Positions 44,674 to 57,682 are shown, counted from the stretch's first letter. The stretch: 64,000 nt of DNA from Pseudomonas flavescens (GCF_013408425.1 NZ_JACBYV010000001.1:1178001-1242000), one strand, 5' to 3'. A program made the numbers and translations. The notes: generated from the sequence alone by a model not told the origin.

Positions 44674-45903
44674 TCAGGACGCCGTGCGCGCGGGCAGATC
44701 GATCGGTTGCGACACCGGCTTGGCGGTGCCCAGGGTTTCCGGCAGGAACATCAGCAGCAGAGCCGCGCAGCCGGCGACCGCCGAGAGCACCAGAAAGGCA
44801 CTGTCGTAGCCGCCAGCTTCGGCCACGTAGCCAGCCAGGCCATTGCTAAGCGCCGCACCGATGCCGAACACCAGCGTCACTGCAGCCAAGCTGATGTTGA
44901 AGTGACCGCTGCCCTGGGTCAGATCGCGCACCATCAGTGGGATCAGGGCACCGAACAGCCCGGCACCAATGCCATCGAGCAGTTGCACCGAGACCAGCCA
45001 GACCGGGTCATCGCTGAGGGTGTACAGCACCCCGCGTATCGGCAGGATGAGAAAGCCGAACATCAGCAGCGGCTTGCGACCCCAGCTGTCGGCGCGGGCA
45101 CCGACCAGCATCGCCGCGGGGATCATCACCAATTGGGCCGCGACGATACAGGCCGAGATCAGCGTGGTCGCCAGTTCGGGATTGGCCAGCGCCAGCTTCT
45201 GACCGACCAGTGGCAGCATGGCGGCGTTCGCCAGGTGAAACAGGGCGCAGCACAACGCCAGAAGAACCAGCGGTGGCTGGGTCAGCAGGTGGCGCAATGG
45301 GGTCAGCGCTCCACCGGTTTCCCGTCCCCGGGCCTGGTCGGCATCAATGGCCCGCGCGGGGATGCCAAGGGCCGAGATCATGCTCAGCAGCGCCATGCCG
45401 GTCATCAGATAGAACACCGCCACGGGGCCCCACAGGTAGGCGCAAGCGCCGGCCAACAGAGCCGCGCAGGCATTGCCCGCATGGTTGAAGGATTCGTTGC
45501 GGGCGATGCGCCGGGTGAAGGCCTTGGGCCCCACGATACCCAGGGTGATGCCTGCCAGCGCGGGCGCGAATACCGAGGACGCCATGCCCGCCGCTACCTG
45601 GCTGATGGTGACCCAGGCAAAGTCGGCACGCCACAGCATGGCCAGGCATGCCGCAGTGACCAGTACGGCTGCGACGACGATCAGCAGGCGTTTGTCGCCC
45701 ACCCGGTCGACCAGCGCGCCAGCCGGTACCTGCGAGAGCAGGCCGGCGAGCCCGCCGAGCGCCATGACCAGACCGATATCGCCTGCCTGCCACTGATGCA
45801 CCGACAGCAGGTAGATCGCCAGGTAAGGTCCCAGACCATCGCGGACATCGGCCAGGAAAAAATTCAGGCGATCCAGATGGGCTGCCCATGCGCGTGTCGG
45901 CAT
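44674..45903 (-). CDS. MFS transporter, 12-helix
   Basis: 409-aa major-facilitator protein. Motif A is LSQVPAGALVDRVGDKRLL in the first half, with the parallel GARADSWGRKPLLMFG in the second. Length and helix count are those of a 12-helix transporter. The ATG at 45903 gives MPTRAWAAHLDRLNFFLADV; residues further upstream are not MFS-like. It is upstream of guaD on the same strand, but the substrate is not deducible. A hairpin GCCCCTG/CAGGGGC near 44637-44664 may end it. Confidence 0.88.
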   Translation of the reverse strand: MPTRAWAAHLDRLNFFLADVRDGLGPYLAIYLLSVHQWQAGDIGLVMALGGLAGLLSQVPAGALVDRVGDKRLLIVVAAVLVTAACLAMLWRADFAWVTISQVAAGMASSVFAPALAGITLGIVGPKAFTRRIARNESFNHAGNACAALLAGACAYLWGPVAVFYLMTGMALLSMISALGIPARAIDADQARGRETGGALTPLRHLLTQPPLVLLALCCALFHLANAAMLPLVGQKLALANPELATTLISACIVAAQLVMIPAAMLVGARADSWGRKPLLMFGFLILPIRGVLYTLSDDPVWLVSVQLLDGIGAGLFGALIPLMVRDLTQGSGHFNISLAAVTLVFGIGAALSNGLAGYVAEAGGYDSAFLVLSAVAGCAALLLMFLPETLGTAKPVSQPIDLPARTAS

Positions 45904-46186
45904 GTTGATGAACCTCGAACAATGTAGGGGGAGTGCTGATCCGCAAGCGGCAATGGCGAGGAGGATTCGCCGGCCTGGCGTTTTGATGCGGCCGATCGAA
46001 CGGCGTTCCATCGATCTTCAGATCGGGGCACAGTCAAAACACGCTGCTGTGCTAAACTCCCCGGCCTTTCTGGTGATCGGCCAGGTCCTGTCGCCTACAA
46101 AGCATTGCGCCTTCAAGGACATATATGACGCTGTGCGCCATTAACCCATCCACTCGATTCGTTGCCGTGTCGGCGAGCTTCCCTGC

Positions 46187-49100
46187 ATGCGCCTGAAGTC
46201 CATCAAGCTGGCGGGCTTCAAGTCCTTCGTCGACCCCACCACGGTGAACTTTCCGAGCAACATGGCGGCGGTGGTCGGGCCCAATGGCTGCGGCAAATCC
46301 AACATCATCGATGCCGTGCGCTGGGTGATGGGCGAGAGCTCGGCGAAGAACCTGCGCGGCGAGTCGATGACCGACGTCATCTTCAACGGCTCCAATACCC
46401 GCAAGCCGGTGACTCAGGCCAGCATCGAGCTGATCTTCGACAATTCCGACAACACCCTGACCGGCGAGTACGCGGCCTTCGCGGAAATCTCCATCCGCCG
46501 TCGGGTAACGCGCGACAGCCAGAACACCTATTTCCTCAACGGCGTGAAATGCCGTCGTCGTGATATCACCGATATTTTCCTCGGGACCGGCCTGGGCCCG
46601 CGCAGCTACTCGATCATCGAGCAGGGCATGATCAGCAAGCTGATCGAGGCCAAGCCGGAGGAACTGCGCAATTTCATCGAAGAAGCGGCAGGTATCTCCA
46701 AGTACAAGGAGCGCCGGCGGGAAACCGAAAGCCGCATCCGCCGCACCCAGGAAAACCTCGCGCGTCTCGCTGACCTGCGCGAGGAACTGGAACGGCAACT
46801 CGAGCGCCTGCACCGCCAGGCCCAGGCCGCCGAGAAGTATCAGGAATACAAGGCCGAGGAGCGCCAGCTCAAGGCACAGCTGACCGCATTGCGCTGGCAG
46901 GCGCTGAACGAGCAGGTTGGCCAGCGCGAAGCGGTGATCGGCAACCAGGAAATCGGTTTCGAGGCGCTGGTTGCTGAACAGCGCAACGCCGATGCCAGCA
47001 TCGAGCGCCTACGCGACGGTCACCATGAGCTGTCCGAACGTTTCAACCTGGTGCAAGGGCGCTTCTATTCGGTGGGCGGTGACATCGCCCGCGTCGAGCA
47101 GAGCATTCAGCACGGCCAGCAGCGCCTGCGCCAGTTGCAGGACGATCTGCGCGAAGCCGAGCGCGCGCGCCTGGAAACCGAATCGCACCTGGGCCATGAC
47201 CGCACCTTGCTGGCGACCCTGGGCGAAGAGCTGGCCATGCTCGAGCCGGAGCAGGAACTCACCGCCGCTGCAGCCGAGGAGTCGGCTGCAGCTCTGGAAG
47301 AGGCCGAAACCGGCATGCACGGTTGGCAGGAGCAGTGGGACGGCTTCAATCAGCGCAGCGCCGAGCCGCGCCGCCAGGCGGAAGTGCAGCAGTCGCGCAT
47401 TCAGCAGCTGGAGCACAGCCTGGAGCGCCTCAGCGAGCGCCAGCGCCGCCTGGTCGACGAGCTGCAGCAGTTGGCAGCTGATCCCGAGGATGCCGCGATC
47501 ATCGAACTGGGCGAGCAGATCGCCGTTGGTGAGCTGGATCTGGAGCAGCTGCAGGAGCAGGAAGCCGAGCAGGCAGAGCGGCTGCAACAACTGCGCGAGG
47601 ACCTTCAGCAGGCCGGCCAGGCTCAGCAGCAGGCGCAGGGTGAACTGCAGCGCCTGAGTGGCCGTCTGGCTTCTCTGGAGGCCCTGCAAAAGGCTGCGCT
47701 CGATCCCGGCACTGGCGCGGCAGAATGGTTGCGCGAGCACGGCCTGGACAAGCGCCCGCGTCTGGCCGAAGGGCTGCGTGTGGAGACCGGCTGGGAATTG
47801 GCGGTGGAAACCGTACTCGGCGCCGACCTGCAGGCCGTGCTGCAAGATGATTTCAGCGGCCTGGACTTTTCCTCCCTCGAACAGGGCGAGCTGCGCCTGG
47901 TGTCGACCGGAAGCGATGGCCAGCGCATCGCCGGCAGCCTGCTCGACAAGATCGAATCACCGGTCGACCTGGCTCCCTGGCTGGGGCGTGTGCGCCCGGT
48001 CGAGAGTCTCGAGCAGGCCTTGGCCGAGCGCGCCGGGCTGGCCTCTGGTGAAAGCCTGGTTAGCCGCGACGGTTACTGGGTCGGTCGGCATTTTCTGCGC
48101 GTACGGCGTGCCAGCGAGGCGCAGAGCGGCGTGCTCGCCCGCGGTCAGGAGCTGGAAAGCCTGGGCCTGGAGCGCGAAGAGCGCGAAGCCGCATTGGCGC
48201 TGCTCGACGAGCGCCTGCAGGGCTTGCGTGAGCGTCAGCGCCATGAAGAAGAATTGCGCGAGCAGCAGCGTCGTCAGTTGCAGGATCAGGCGCGGCGCCT
48301 CGGCGAGCTGAAGGCACGTCTGTCCGCTGGCCAGGCCAAGGCCGAGCAGTTGCTGCTACGTCGTCAGCGTATCGAGGCCGAGCAGCAGGAGTTGGGCGAG
48401 CAGCGTGCGCTGGAAACCGAACAGCTCGGCGAATCGCGCCTGTATTTGCAGGATGCGCTGGATAGCATGGCCCTCGACAACGAGCAGCGGGAAAGCCTGC
48501 TGGCCAGTCGCGACGCCTTGCGCGAGCGGCTCGATCGGGTGCGTCAGGACGCCCGCCAGCACAAGGACCATGCCCACCAGTTGGCGGTACGCCTGGGCTC
48601 GCTGCGCGCCCAGCACGATTCCACGCGCCAGGCGCTGGAGCGCCTCGAGCTGCAGTCCGAGCGCCTGCATGAAAAACGCGAGCAGCTGGATCTGAATCTG
48701 GAAGAGGGTGCCGCTCCGCTGGAAGAGCTGCGCCTGAAGCTCGAAGAGTTGCTCGAGCGACGCATGGGGGTCGAAGAGGAGTTGCGCTTGGCGCGCCTGG
48801 CTCTGGAGGATGCCGACCGCGAACTGCGTGATGCCGAGAAGCGCCGCACCCAGGCCGAGCAGCAAGCGCAGTTGCTGCGTGGCCAACTGGAGCAGCAGCG
48901 TCTGGAGTGGCAGTCGCTGAACGTGCGCCGCAAGGCCCTGCAGGATCAGTTGCAGGAAGACGGCTACGATCTGCATGGGGTGCTCGCCACGCTGCCCGAG
49001 GGCGCCAGCGAGAACGCCTGGGAGCAGACGCTGGAGCAGATGGCGGCACGCATCCAGCGTCTTGGCGCGATCAACCTGGCGGCCATCGAGGAGTACCAGC

Positions 49101-49675
49101 AGCAATCCGAGCGCAAGCGCTATCTGGACGCCCAGGACGCCGACCTGGTCGAAGCGCTGGATACCCTGGAAAATGTCATCCGCAAGATCGACCGGGAAAC
49201 CCGCAACCGTTTCAAGGAAACCTTCGACCAGATCAACGCCGGGTTGCAGGCGTTGTTCCCGAAAGTTTTCGGCGGCGGCAGCGCATATTTGGAACTCACC
49301 GGCGAAGATCTACTCGATACCGGGGTGACCATCATGGCGCGTCCGCCGGGCAAGAAGAACAGCACCATCCATTTGCTGTCCGGCGGCGAGAAGGCACTGA
49401 CGGCGCTGGCGCTGGTATTTTCGATCTTTCAGCTCAATCCGGCCCCGTTCTGCATGCTCGACGAGGTGGACGCGCCGCTCGACGATGCCAACGTCGGACG
49501 GTACGCGCGGCTGGTCAAGGAGATGTCGGCGACCGTGCAGTTCATCTACATCACCCACAACAAGATCGCCATGGAAATGGCCGATCAACTGATGGGGGTG
49601 ACCATGCACGAGCCCGGTTGTTCGCGATTGGTGGCGGTGGATGTCGAGGAGGCATTGGCGATGGTTGACAGCTGA
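46187..49675 (+). CDS. smc: Chromosome partition protein Smc
   Basis: 1162-aa SMC ATPase for chromosome condensation and segregation. Walker A is GPNGCGKSN (residues 31-39). Two long coiled coils (about 170-500 and 660-1000) flank a hinge at about 510-640. The ABC signature LSGGEKALTALALVFS is near 1064 and Walker B with the D-loop, CMLDEVDAPLDDANV, near 1090. Its order with zipA and ligA is that of pseudomonads (PA1527-1529). The start has no strong ribosome site. The upstream gap (45904-46186) has a GCTAAACT -10-like sequence near 46052. Confidence 0.97.
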   Translation: MRLKSIKLAGFKSFVDPTTVNFPSNMAAVVGPNGCGKSNIIDAVRWVMGESSAKNLRGESMTDVIFNGSNTRKPVTQASIELIFDNSDNTLTGEYAAFAEISIRRRVTRDSQNTYFLNGVKCRRRDITDIFLGTGLGPRSYSIIEQGMISKLIEAKPEELRNFIEEAAGISKYKERRRETESRIRRTQENLARLADLREELERQLERLHRQAQAAEKYQEYKAEERQLKAQLTALRWQALNEQVGQREAVIGNQEIGFEALVAEQRNADASIERLRDGHHELSERFNLVQGRFYSVGGDIARVEQSIQHGQQRLRQLQDDLREAERARLETESHLGHDRTLLATLGEELAMLEPEQELTAAAAEESAAALEEAETGMHGWQEQWDGFNQRSAEPRRQAEVQQSRIQQLEHSLERLSERQRRLVDELQQLAADPEDAAIIELGEQIAVGELDLEQLQEQEAEQAERLQQLREDLQQAGQAQQQAQGELQRLSGRLASLEALQKAALDPGTGAAEWLREHGLDKRPRLAEGLRVETGWELAVETVLGADLQAVLQDDFSGLDFSSLEQGELRLVSTGSDGQRIAGSLLDKIESPVDLAPWLGRVRPVESLEQALAERAGLASGESLVSRDGYWVGRHFLRVRRASEAQSGVLARGQELESLGLEREEREAALALLDERLQGLRERQRHEEELREQQRRQLQDQARRLGELKARLSAGQAKAEQLLLRRQRIEAEQQELGEQRALETEQLGESRLYLQDALDSMALDNEQRESLLASRDALRERLDRVRQDARQHKDHAHQLAVRLGSLRAQHDSTRQALERLELQSERLHEKREQLDLNLEEGAAPLEELRLKLEELLERRMGVEEELRLARLALEDADRELRDAEKRRTQAEQQAQLLRGQLEQQRLEWQSLNVRRKALQDQLQEDGYDLHGVLATLPEGASENAWEQTLEQMAARIQRLGAINLAAIEEYQQQSERKRYLDAQDADLVEALDTLENVIRKIDRETRNRFKETFDQINAGLQALFPKVFGGGSAYLELTGEDLLDTGVTIMARPPGKKNSTIHLLSGGEKALTALALVFSIFQLNPAPFCMLDEVDAPLDDANVGRYARLVKEMSATVQFIYITHNKIAMEMADQLMGVTMHEPGCSRLVAVDVEEALAMVDS

Positions 49676-49900
49676 TGCGCGGTTACACAGATTCTGTTGC
49701 GTAAAAACTGGCTGGAGTGGCGGTTTTACAGCGTTTTGCCGGTGTAAAGTTGCCTTTCGTCGTGCTAGCTTAACGCCCACTTTTGTTGCACGTGGGAAAA
49801 CGCCATTCAGAACATGGAGTTGGCGCCACGTTTCAAGGTCATCGATACGGGCCAGGACGCCTTTTTTAATCAATTTTTGCTTTAGGGGTCAGGACATTTC

Positions 49901-50728
49901 ATGGAATTCGGTCTACGCGAGTGGCTGATCATCATCGGCATCATCGTCATCGCCGGCATCCTCTTCGACGGGTGGCGGCGGATGCGCGGTGGCAAGGGCA
50001 AGCTCAAGTTCCGGCTGGATCGCAGCGTGTCGAACCTGCCGGATGACGAAGGGGATCCCGACGTGCTCAGCCCGCCACGGGTGATCGAGCGCAATCACGA
50101 GCCATCGCTGGACGAGGACGATCTGCCGTCGCTGAGCGCGCGGGACGTCAACAGCCGTCGTCGCGGCGAGCCGCGTCAGGGTGACCTGGACCTGGTCGCC
50201 GACGAGCCGGTGCCCATGCTGCTGACTCCAGTCGAAGACGAAGACACGGGCCGCGACAGCCTGTCCGCCAAGTCCGTCAACAAGGATCAGGCGCCGGTAG
50301 ACGAAGTGCTGGTGATCAATGTCATCGCCCGCGACGAGCAGGGCTTCAAAGGGCCAGCATTGCTGCAGAACATTCTGGAAAGTGGCCTGCGTTTCGGCGA
50401 AATGGATATCTTCCACCGTCACGAAAGCATGGCTGGCAACGGCGAGGTGCTGTTCTCCATGGCCAACGCACTGAAACCCGGTACGTTCGATCTGGACGAC
50501 ATCGAAGGTTTCAGCACCCGAGCGGTGAGCTTCTTCCTTGGCCTGCCAGGCCCGCGCCATCCCAAGCAGGCCTTCGACGTGATGGTCGCCGCGGCGCGCA
50601 AGCTGGCTCACGAGCTCAACGGTGAGCTGAAAGACGATCAGCGCAGCGTACTCACTGCACAAACCATCGAACACTACCGTCAGCGTATCGTCGAATATGA
50701 ACGCCGACTGTTGACCCAGAAGCGCTAA
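49901..50728 (+). CDS. zipA: Cell division protein ZipA
   Basis: 275-aa membrane anchor for FtsZ at the septum. The N-terminal helix is residues 8-24 ([18 protein letters not shown]). A charged, flexible linker runs from about 30 to 125. The C-terminal FtsZ-binding domain (about 130-275) has [38 protein letters not shown], typical of ZipA. It lies between smc and ligA. In the 225-bp gap before it, a small 23-codon frame (49814-49885) was seen but not accepted. Confidence 0.96.
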   Translation: MEFGLREWLIIIGIIVIAGILFDGWRRMRGGKGKLKFRLDRSVSNLPDDEGDPDVLSPPRVIERNHEPSLDEDDLPSLSARDVNSRRRGEPRQGDLDLVADEPVPMLLTPVEDEDTGRDSLSAKSVNKDQAPVDEVLVINVIARDEQGFKGPALLQNILESGLRFGEMDIFHRHESMAGNGEVLFSMANALKPGTFDLDDIEGFSTRAVSFFLGLPGPRHPKQAFDVMVAAARKLAHELNGELKDDQRSVLTAQTIEHYRQRIVEYERRLLTQKR

Positions 50729-53194
<2,466 letters not shown>

Positions 53195-53312
53195 GGGCTT
53201 CATGCCACGACCCCCGCGGTGAATGACTCGGGCAATCTCGATACCGAGATGTATCCACCATTCGCCCCGGGGGCGGAGCTCCTGCAAACGCGCTGCATGG
53301 CACCGCGACCGT

Positions 53313-53398
53313 GTAGGAGCCGGCTTGCCGGCGAATGGCGGGCATGCCTCGGTTCTGCGTGATGACCGCAATCGTTCTGGCCCGCAGCGGGCTCCTAC
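53313..53398. repeat. REP pair (GTAGGAGCCGGC)
   Basis: A full inverted pair of the GTAGGAGC family (left GTAGGAGCCGGCTTGCCGGC, right GCAGCGGGCTCCTAC). It lies between the convergent ligA and OPT genes, with weaker related arms on both sides. Confidence 0.88.
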
Positions 53399-53441
53399 GG
53401 TGTATGGCTTGTTTGCGAGCCGGCTCGCCCGGTATCGAGCC

Positions 53442-55151
53442 TCAGCCGCCCGCGAACATCATCCAGAACGATGTGCCAACACCGACGACGCTTTCCCCGG
53501 CCACCAAGCCTGCCGCTGCGGCGATGGTGAAGCGCTCGCCCAAGCTCCGCCAGCGGGACTGGATTACCCAGGCGAGCAGGGCGCCCAGCGCCATCATCAG
53601 CGAGATGGAGGCGGGGATGATGAACGCCAGACCGAATGCCGCCGAGCTCGGCAGCAGGCGGGCGAAGGTCGATTGCACGGGCAGGCTGGCTTCCAGGATG
53701 CCGAACAGCACGCCGCTGAGTGCGCCGACCAGCATGGCCCAGCGGACGCTACTGTCGATCGAATCCAGGCCATAGCCCAGCACTTCGGCCACCGCTTTCC
53801 AGGTGGCCACGGCCGGGGCGGGCCATTGCTCGGTAATCAGCATGGTCTGCGGATCGGGAATCAGAATCTGATAGACCAGCACGCCGACGATGCTGCCGAC
53901 GAAGATGCCCAGGCACTGGGCGACCAACTGGTTGTAGGGCTTGGCACCGATGGCATGGCCGACCCGGAAGTCATTGAGCAGATCGGTGCATTGCCCGGCA
54001 GCCCCTCCCGCGGTGTTGGCGGCCATCAGGTTGACCCCAACCTGCCCGGGAGCGATGAGGCCGAAGGTCAGCTGGGACAACTGGCCCGTGGCGCCAATCG
54101 GTGGAATACCCGTGGCGCCTACCACCCGCGCCGCCATGCAGGCGAGCGCGACCGCCAGCGGGACGCTGAGCAGCGCCATCAGCGGGTCGATATCGAACAG
54201 CAGCACCTGCAGGATGACCACCAGTAGCGATGCCAGCCCGAGCATGGCCAAAGGCAGCGTTGCCGGTGCGTGCCTGTTGCGATCGGGCGTCGCCTTGGCC
54301 AGGCGGCGGCTGACCCGGTAACGCACCGCCAGGGAAGTGAGCGTGGTGCACACCAGCAATGTCACGCCGGGCCACAGCAGCCACTCCACCAACGAGCCGA
54401 ATTGCGGGCCGCTGGCGTCTGCTGCAATCGGCACCAGGCCGCTGCCGAGCAGCCAGGGTGCCAGCCCTCCCCAGGCGATCAGTGCCCCGAGTAGCAGGGA
54501 AAGGCCGACGCGAATACCGATGATCCCGCCAAAACCGATCAGCAGAGGAGAGGGGTCGAGACTGAAGGTGAGCCGCTCGAGACTCGCCGAGGGCGACCAG
54601 CGCGGCAGTGCCAGGAGGGTATCGGCCCACTTGATCAGGCCGCCGAGCAGGGCTGCCGCGCCCAGCATGTAGAGACGCTGCAGTGCGTCACGGCCGTGGT
54701 TGTAGACCTGCTGCATGGTTTCCAGCGTGGCGACCGCCTCGGGAAAGCGCAACCGCGTGTCCTCGACCATGCTGCGGCGCAGGTACCAGGCCACCCAGAT
54801 ACCCAGAAAGCTCACCGAGAACACCCAGGCCACCAACGGCAGGGTCGGCAGTTGCTGGCCGGTCAGCAGGGTATAGGCCGGTATCGGAGCGACCAAGCCA
54901 CCGGAGATGATCGAGGCGGCAGCCGATGCCGTGGTCTGGTTGATGTTGCTTTCGCGCATGCTCCAGGCGGTGCCCAGGCGCCAGCGCACCAGGCTCTGCC
55001 AGATCCCGTAACTGACCAGCAGGGCGATGATCGACATGTTGAACGACCAGCCGATCTTCAGGCCGGAATAGATATTCGATGGCGTCAGCAAGGCGCCGAG
55101 CAGCACACCTGAAAACAGTGCGCGGAAGGTGAGTTCGCGGTCGGCGGGCAT
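53442..55151 (-). CDS. OPT-superfamily transporter
   Basis: 569-aa membrane protein with about 14-16 helices. Family blocks: ELTFRALFSGVLLGALLTPSNIYSGLKIGW (the OPT N-terminus) and INQTTASAAASIISGGLVAPIPA. The OPT superfamily moves oligopeptides or metal chelates in fungi and plants; bacterial members are poorly characterised. The gene stands alone, convergent with ligA and tandem with the HU gene. The substrate is unknown. Confidence 0.88.
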   Translation of the reverse strand: MPADRELTFRALFSGVLLGALLTPSNIYSGLKIGWSFNMSIIALLVSYGIWQSLVRWRLGTAWSMRESNINQTTASAAASIISGGLVAPIPAYTLLTGQQLPTLPLVAWVFSVSFLGIWVAWYLRRSMVEDTRLRFPEAVATLETMQQVYNHGRDALQRLYMLGAAALLGGLIKWADTLLALPRWSPSASLERLTFSLDPSPLLIGFGGIIGIRVGLSLLLGALIAWGGLAPWLLGSGLVPIAADASGPQFGSLVEWLLWPGVTLLVCTTLTSLAVRYRVSRRLAKATPDRNRHAPATLPLAMLGLASLLVVILQVLLFDIDPLMALLSVPLAVALACMAARVVGATGIPPIGATGQLSQLTFGLIAPGQVGVNLMAANTAGGAAGQCTDLLNDFRVGHAIGAKPYNQLVAQCLGIFVGSIVGVLVYQILIPDPQTMLITEQWPAPAVATWKAVAEVLGYGLDSIDSSVRWAMLVGALSGVLFGILEASLPVQSTFARLLPSSAAFGLAFIIPASISLMMALGALLAWVIQSRWRSLGERFTIAAAAGLVAGESVVGVGTSFWMMFAGG

Positions 55152-55241
55152 GGCGAACCTGCATCTGACGGATGTCGTCGTTTGAGGCGACAGGTCGGCT
55201 TGGGTTCAGTCTTATCGAGAGGGGCGTGCAGCGGGGATGCA

Positions 55242-55265
55242 GCGGGGCGCCTGGCGACGCCCCGC
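55242..55265 (-). terminator. Hairpin after the HU gene
   Basis: GCGGGGCG/CGCCCCGC, 8-bp stem with an 8-nt loop, 7 bp past the HU stop on the minus strand. There is no T-run, so termination is uncertain. Confidence 0.4.
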
Positions 55266-55272
55266 CGATGGA

Positions 55273-55551
55273 TCAGTTGACCGCGTCGGTCAGGGCCTTG
55301 GCCGGTACGAATTTCACTACTTTCTTGGCTGCGATTTCGATGGCTTTGCCAGTCTGCGGGTTGCGACCGGTGCGGGCCGGGCGCTCGCTGACCTTCAGTT
55401 TGCCGATACCTGGCAGGGTGATTTCACCACCATTTTCCAAGGCGTCGCTGACGATCTCGCTGAGTTGGTCGAGCGCCGCACGGACGGTGGTCTTCGGCGT
55501 GTCGATGGCTTCTGCGATGTCACCGATCAATTGGTCTTTGGTAATGGCCAT
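55273..55551 (-). CDS. hupN: HU-family DNA-binding protein
   Basis: 92-aa HU/IHF-family protein. LTKDQLIGDIAEAIDTPKTTVR opens it, GEITLPGIGKLKVSERPARTGRNP is the beta-arm region with the Pro/Arg tip, and KKVVKFVPAKALTDAV closes it. It resembles the third HU (HupN) of pseudomonads rather than HupA or HupB, going by the ALTKDQL-type start; the symbol is therefore tentative. It is divergent from the chemoreceptor. Confidence 0.9.
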   Translation of the reverse strand: MAITKDQLIGDIAEAIDTPKTTVRAALDQLSEIVSDALENGGEITLPGIGKLKVSERPARTGRNPQTGKAIEIAAKKVVKFVPAKALTDAVN

Positions 55552-55841
55552 GTGGTTGCTCCTTGGGGATGAAAAGGTGTGGCATCGATTGATGCCCGTG
55601 AAACATAGGTAATCGACCAGCCCGTGGGCCTGGCCGATCAGGCCTCATTGTGACCCACCTGCTCTCGGTAAATTCCCGTGGCAGTGCTCAATTACGGGCA
55701 TCGGCCGCAGTTTTTCCATTTATCCGGCCTTTCCCGAAGAGCGAGGACGATGATGGCTGTGTGCCTGCGCATGATGACGGATTGCGGCTATGCTGCTGGA
55801 AACGAGGTGCCAGAACCATTCACAGGTGTTCGGGGGTTGCC

Positions 55842-57476
55842 ATGCCGCGCTTGCTCGCTGATCTCGGGTTTCGTTCGAAGATCGCTCTGCCGATCGTCTT
55901 TCTGGCTCTGTTGCTGTTGCTGATGGGCGCACTGGGCATGTGGGGCATTGCTCAGGTGGTCGACTCCAGCAATCGCCTGACGCACCGCTACCTGCCGGGT
56001 GTCAGCCTACTGCTCAACGCCGATCGTGACCTCTACCAGGCGCTGGTCGCCGAACGCAGTCTGCTGGGCGAGGTCTCCGTGGAGCATGTCGCTGACCTTC
56101 GCAAGTCACAGGTGGACAACGTCAAGCAGGCCGCCGACCGGGTCAAGGCCTATGCGCAGATGCAGCCAGGCGACGAGGCGCTGCGATTGGTCTCGGACTT
56201 CGAGCGCGCCTTCTCCAGCTGGGAGCGCACCGCCGCGCAAGTCGTGCAACTGGCTGCTACCGATCCCGCTGCCGCGTCGCGCCTCAGTTTCGGTGACGGC
56301 GAGGCGCAGTTCGATGCCATGCGTGATGTGATCGACAAGCTCGGTGAGCTGGAGGATAAGGCCGCCAACGGGCTGGGCGTTGCCGCCATTGCCCATGGTG
56401 AGCGCCTGGCCTGGCAGCAGGGTGCGGTGGTGGTTTGTGGCCTGCTGGTCTGCCTGTTGCTGATCCTCGGATTTCCTGCGCTGGTGACCCGACCGCTGCA
56501 TCGGCTGCTTACCCGTATCGAGCAACTGGCCGATGGCGATGGTGATCTTCGGGTGCGCCTGGAGGTGACCTCACGTGATGAACTGGGGCGCCTGAGTCAG
56601 GCGTTCAACCGCTTTCTCGACAAACTGCAGCCGCTGATCAGCGAGGTGGGCCGTGTTACCGGTGAAGTCGCGAGCTCCGCGCAGAGCCTGGCTGGAATGG
56701 CGAGTGCCAATGACCGGCTGATCAACAGCGAGCATGCGGCGGTGGATCAGGTCAGCACGGCGGCTACCGAGATGAGCGCAGCGGTCCATGAGGTGGCGCG
56801 CAGTGCTCAGGGGGCCGCTGACGCCGTACGCAATGCAGAAACCCAGTCCCGTGACGGCGCGCGGGTGGTCGGGGCGACCATCCAGTCGATTCGGCAACTG
56901 GCGCTCGAGGTGGAAAGTGCCTCGGACAGCATCCAGTCGCTCGAGCAGGACGCAGGCAAGATCGGTGAGGTGTTGGCGGTGATCCGTGGCATCGCCGAAC
57001 AGACCAACCTGCTGGCCCTCAATGCCGCCATCGAAGCGGCGCGTGCCGGCGAGCAGGGTCGCGGCTTCGCGGTGGTTGCTGACGATGTTCTGGCCCTGGC
57101 CGCTCGTACCCAGGAGTCCACCAAGGACATTCAGGACATGATTCAGCGTTTGCAGGGCGGTGTGCAGAATGCCGTCAAAGCCACCCACGCAGGCAGCGTC
57201 AAGGCGCGCGAAAGCGTTGAACAGGCTACCGGTGTCGATCAGGCTCTGAGCGATACCGGCGATTCGCTGCAGCGCATCAACGACATGGCCGCACAGATCG
57301 CCACGGCCTGCGAGGAGCAGAGCAGCGTTACCGAAGAAATCGCCCGCAACATCAGCGATATTCGCGAGCTTTCCAACGAGGCGGCGCACACCTCGCAACA
57401 GAGCACCGCGGCCAGCCAGCGCCTGTCGGAGCTGTCCAACGACCTCGCCCGGCTGGTGGGACGCTTTCGAGTCTGA
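55842..57476 (+). CDS. Methyl-accepting chemotaxis protein
   Basis: 544-aa chemoreceptor. TM1 is at about 14-37. The periplasmic four-helix-bundle domain (about 38-185) contains NADRDLYQALVAERSLLGE. TM2 is at about 190-212, then HAMP (about 213-265) and the signalling domain with the tip IRGIAEQTNLLALNAAIEAARAGEQGRGFAVVADDVLALAARTQEST. The tip reads ADDVLALAART where most have ADEVRxLAxR, a mild deviation. The start at 55842 gives a normal N-terminus. The ligand is unknown. The upstream gap (55552-55841) has no further gene. Confidence 0.92.
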   Translation: MPRLLADLGFRSKIALPIVFLALLLLLMGALGMWGIAQVVDSSNRLTHRYLPGVSLLLNADRDLYQALVAERSLLGEVSVEHVADLRKSQVDNVKQAADRVKAYAQMQPGDEALRLVSDFERAFSSWERTAAQVVQLAATDPAAASRLSFGDGEAQFDAMRDVIDKLGELEDKAANGLGVAAIAHGERLAWQQGAVVVCGLLVCLLLILGFPALVTRPLHRLLTRIEQLADGDGDLRVRLEVTSRDELGRLSQAFNRFLDKLQPLISEVGRVTGEVASSAQSLAGMASANDRLINSEHAAVDQVSTAATEMSAAVHEVARSAQGAADAVRNAETQSRDGARVVGATIQSIRQLALEVESASDSIQSLEQDAGKIGEVLAVIRGIAEQTNLLALNAAIEAARAGEQGRGFAVVADDVLALAARTQESTKDIQDMIQRLQGGVQNAVKATHAGSVKARESVEQATGVDQALSDTGDSLQRINDMAAQIATACEEQSSVTEEIARNISDIRELSNEAAHTSQQSTAASQRLSELSNDLARLVGRFRV

Positions 57477-57508
57477 TGGCTCAGGTGCACGCTAAGTGCT
57501 TGAAGCAG

Positions 57509-57536
57509 TTGTAAGTTCGGCGCAAGCCGGTACAAT
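57509..57536 (+). promoter_or_regulatory. Promoter of the 4.5S RNA gene
   Basis: TTGTAA (57509-57514), 16-bp spacer, TACAAT (57531-57536): a good sigma-70 pair. Transcription would start near 57543, leaving a short 5' leader with a hairpin (GCTCAC/GTGAGC) before mature 4.5S RNA. Confidence 0.65.
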
Positions 57537-57569
57537 GGCGCCGGCTCACTGCAAGGTGAGCAGCGTTAT

Positions 57570-57682
57570 GGTGGCCCTGCCGGTCCCCCCGCAACGATTA
57601 CCCGTGAACCTGGTCAGATCCGGAAGGAAGCAGCCACAGCGGGAACATTGTGTGCCGGGGTGTGGCTGGTAGGGTCGCCTCC
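57570..57682 (+). ncRNA. ffs: Signal recognition particle 4.5S RNA
   Basis: 113-nt SRP RNA. The conserved Ffh-binding helix has GGTCAGATCCGGAAGGAAGC, with the GGAA tetraloop and symmetric internal loop. The end helix is perfect: GGTGGCCCTGCC at 57570-57581 pairs with GGTAGGGTCGCC at 57668-57679. The sequence is that of a pseudomonad 4.5S RNA. The mature ends are inferred from this helix. Confidence 0.96.

Noticed and set aside
49814..49885. 23-codon frame upstream of zipA
   Set aside because: No ribosome site and no recognisable feature.
55650..55841. 64-codon N-terminal extension of the chemoreceptor
   Set aside because: The extension is not membrane- or receptor-like. The ATG at 55842 begins directly before the first membrane helix.
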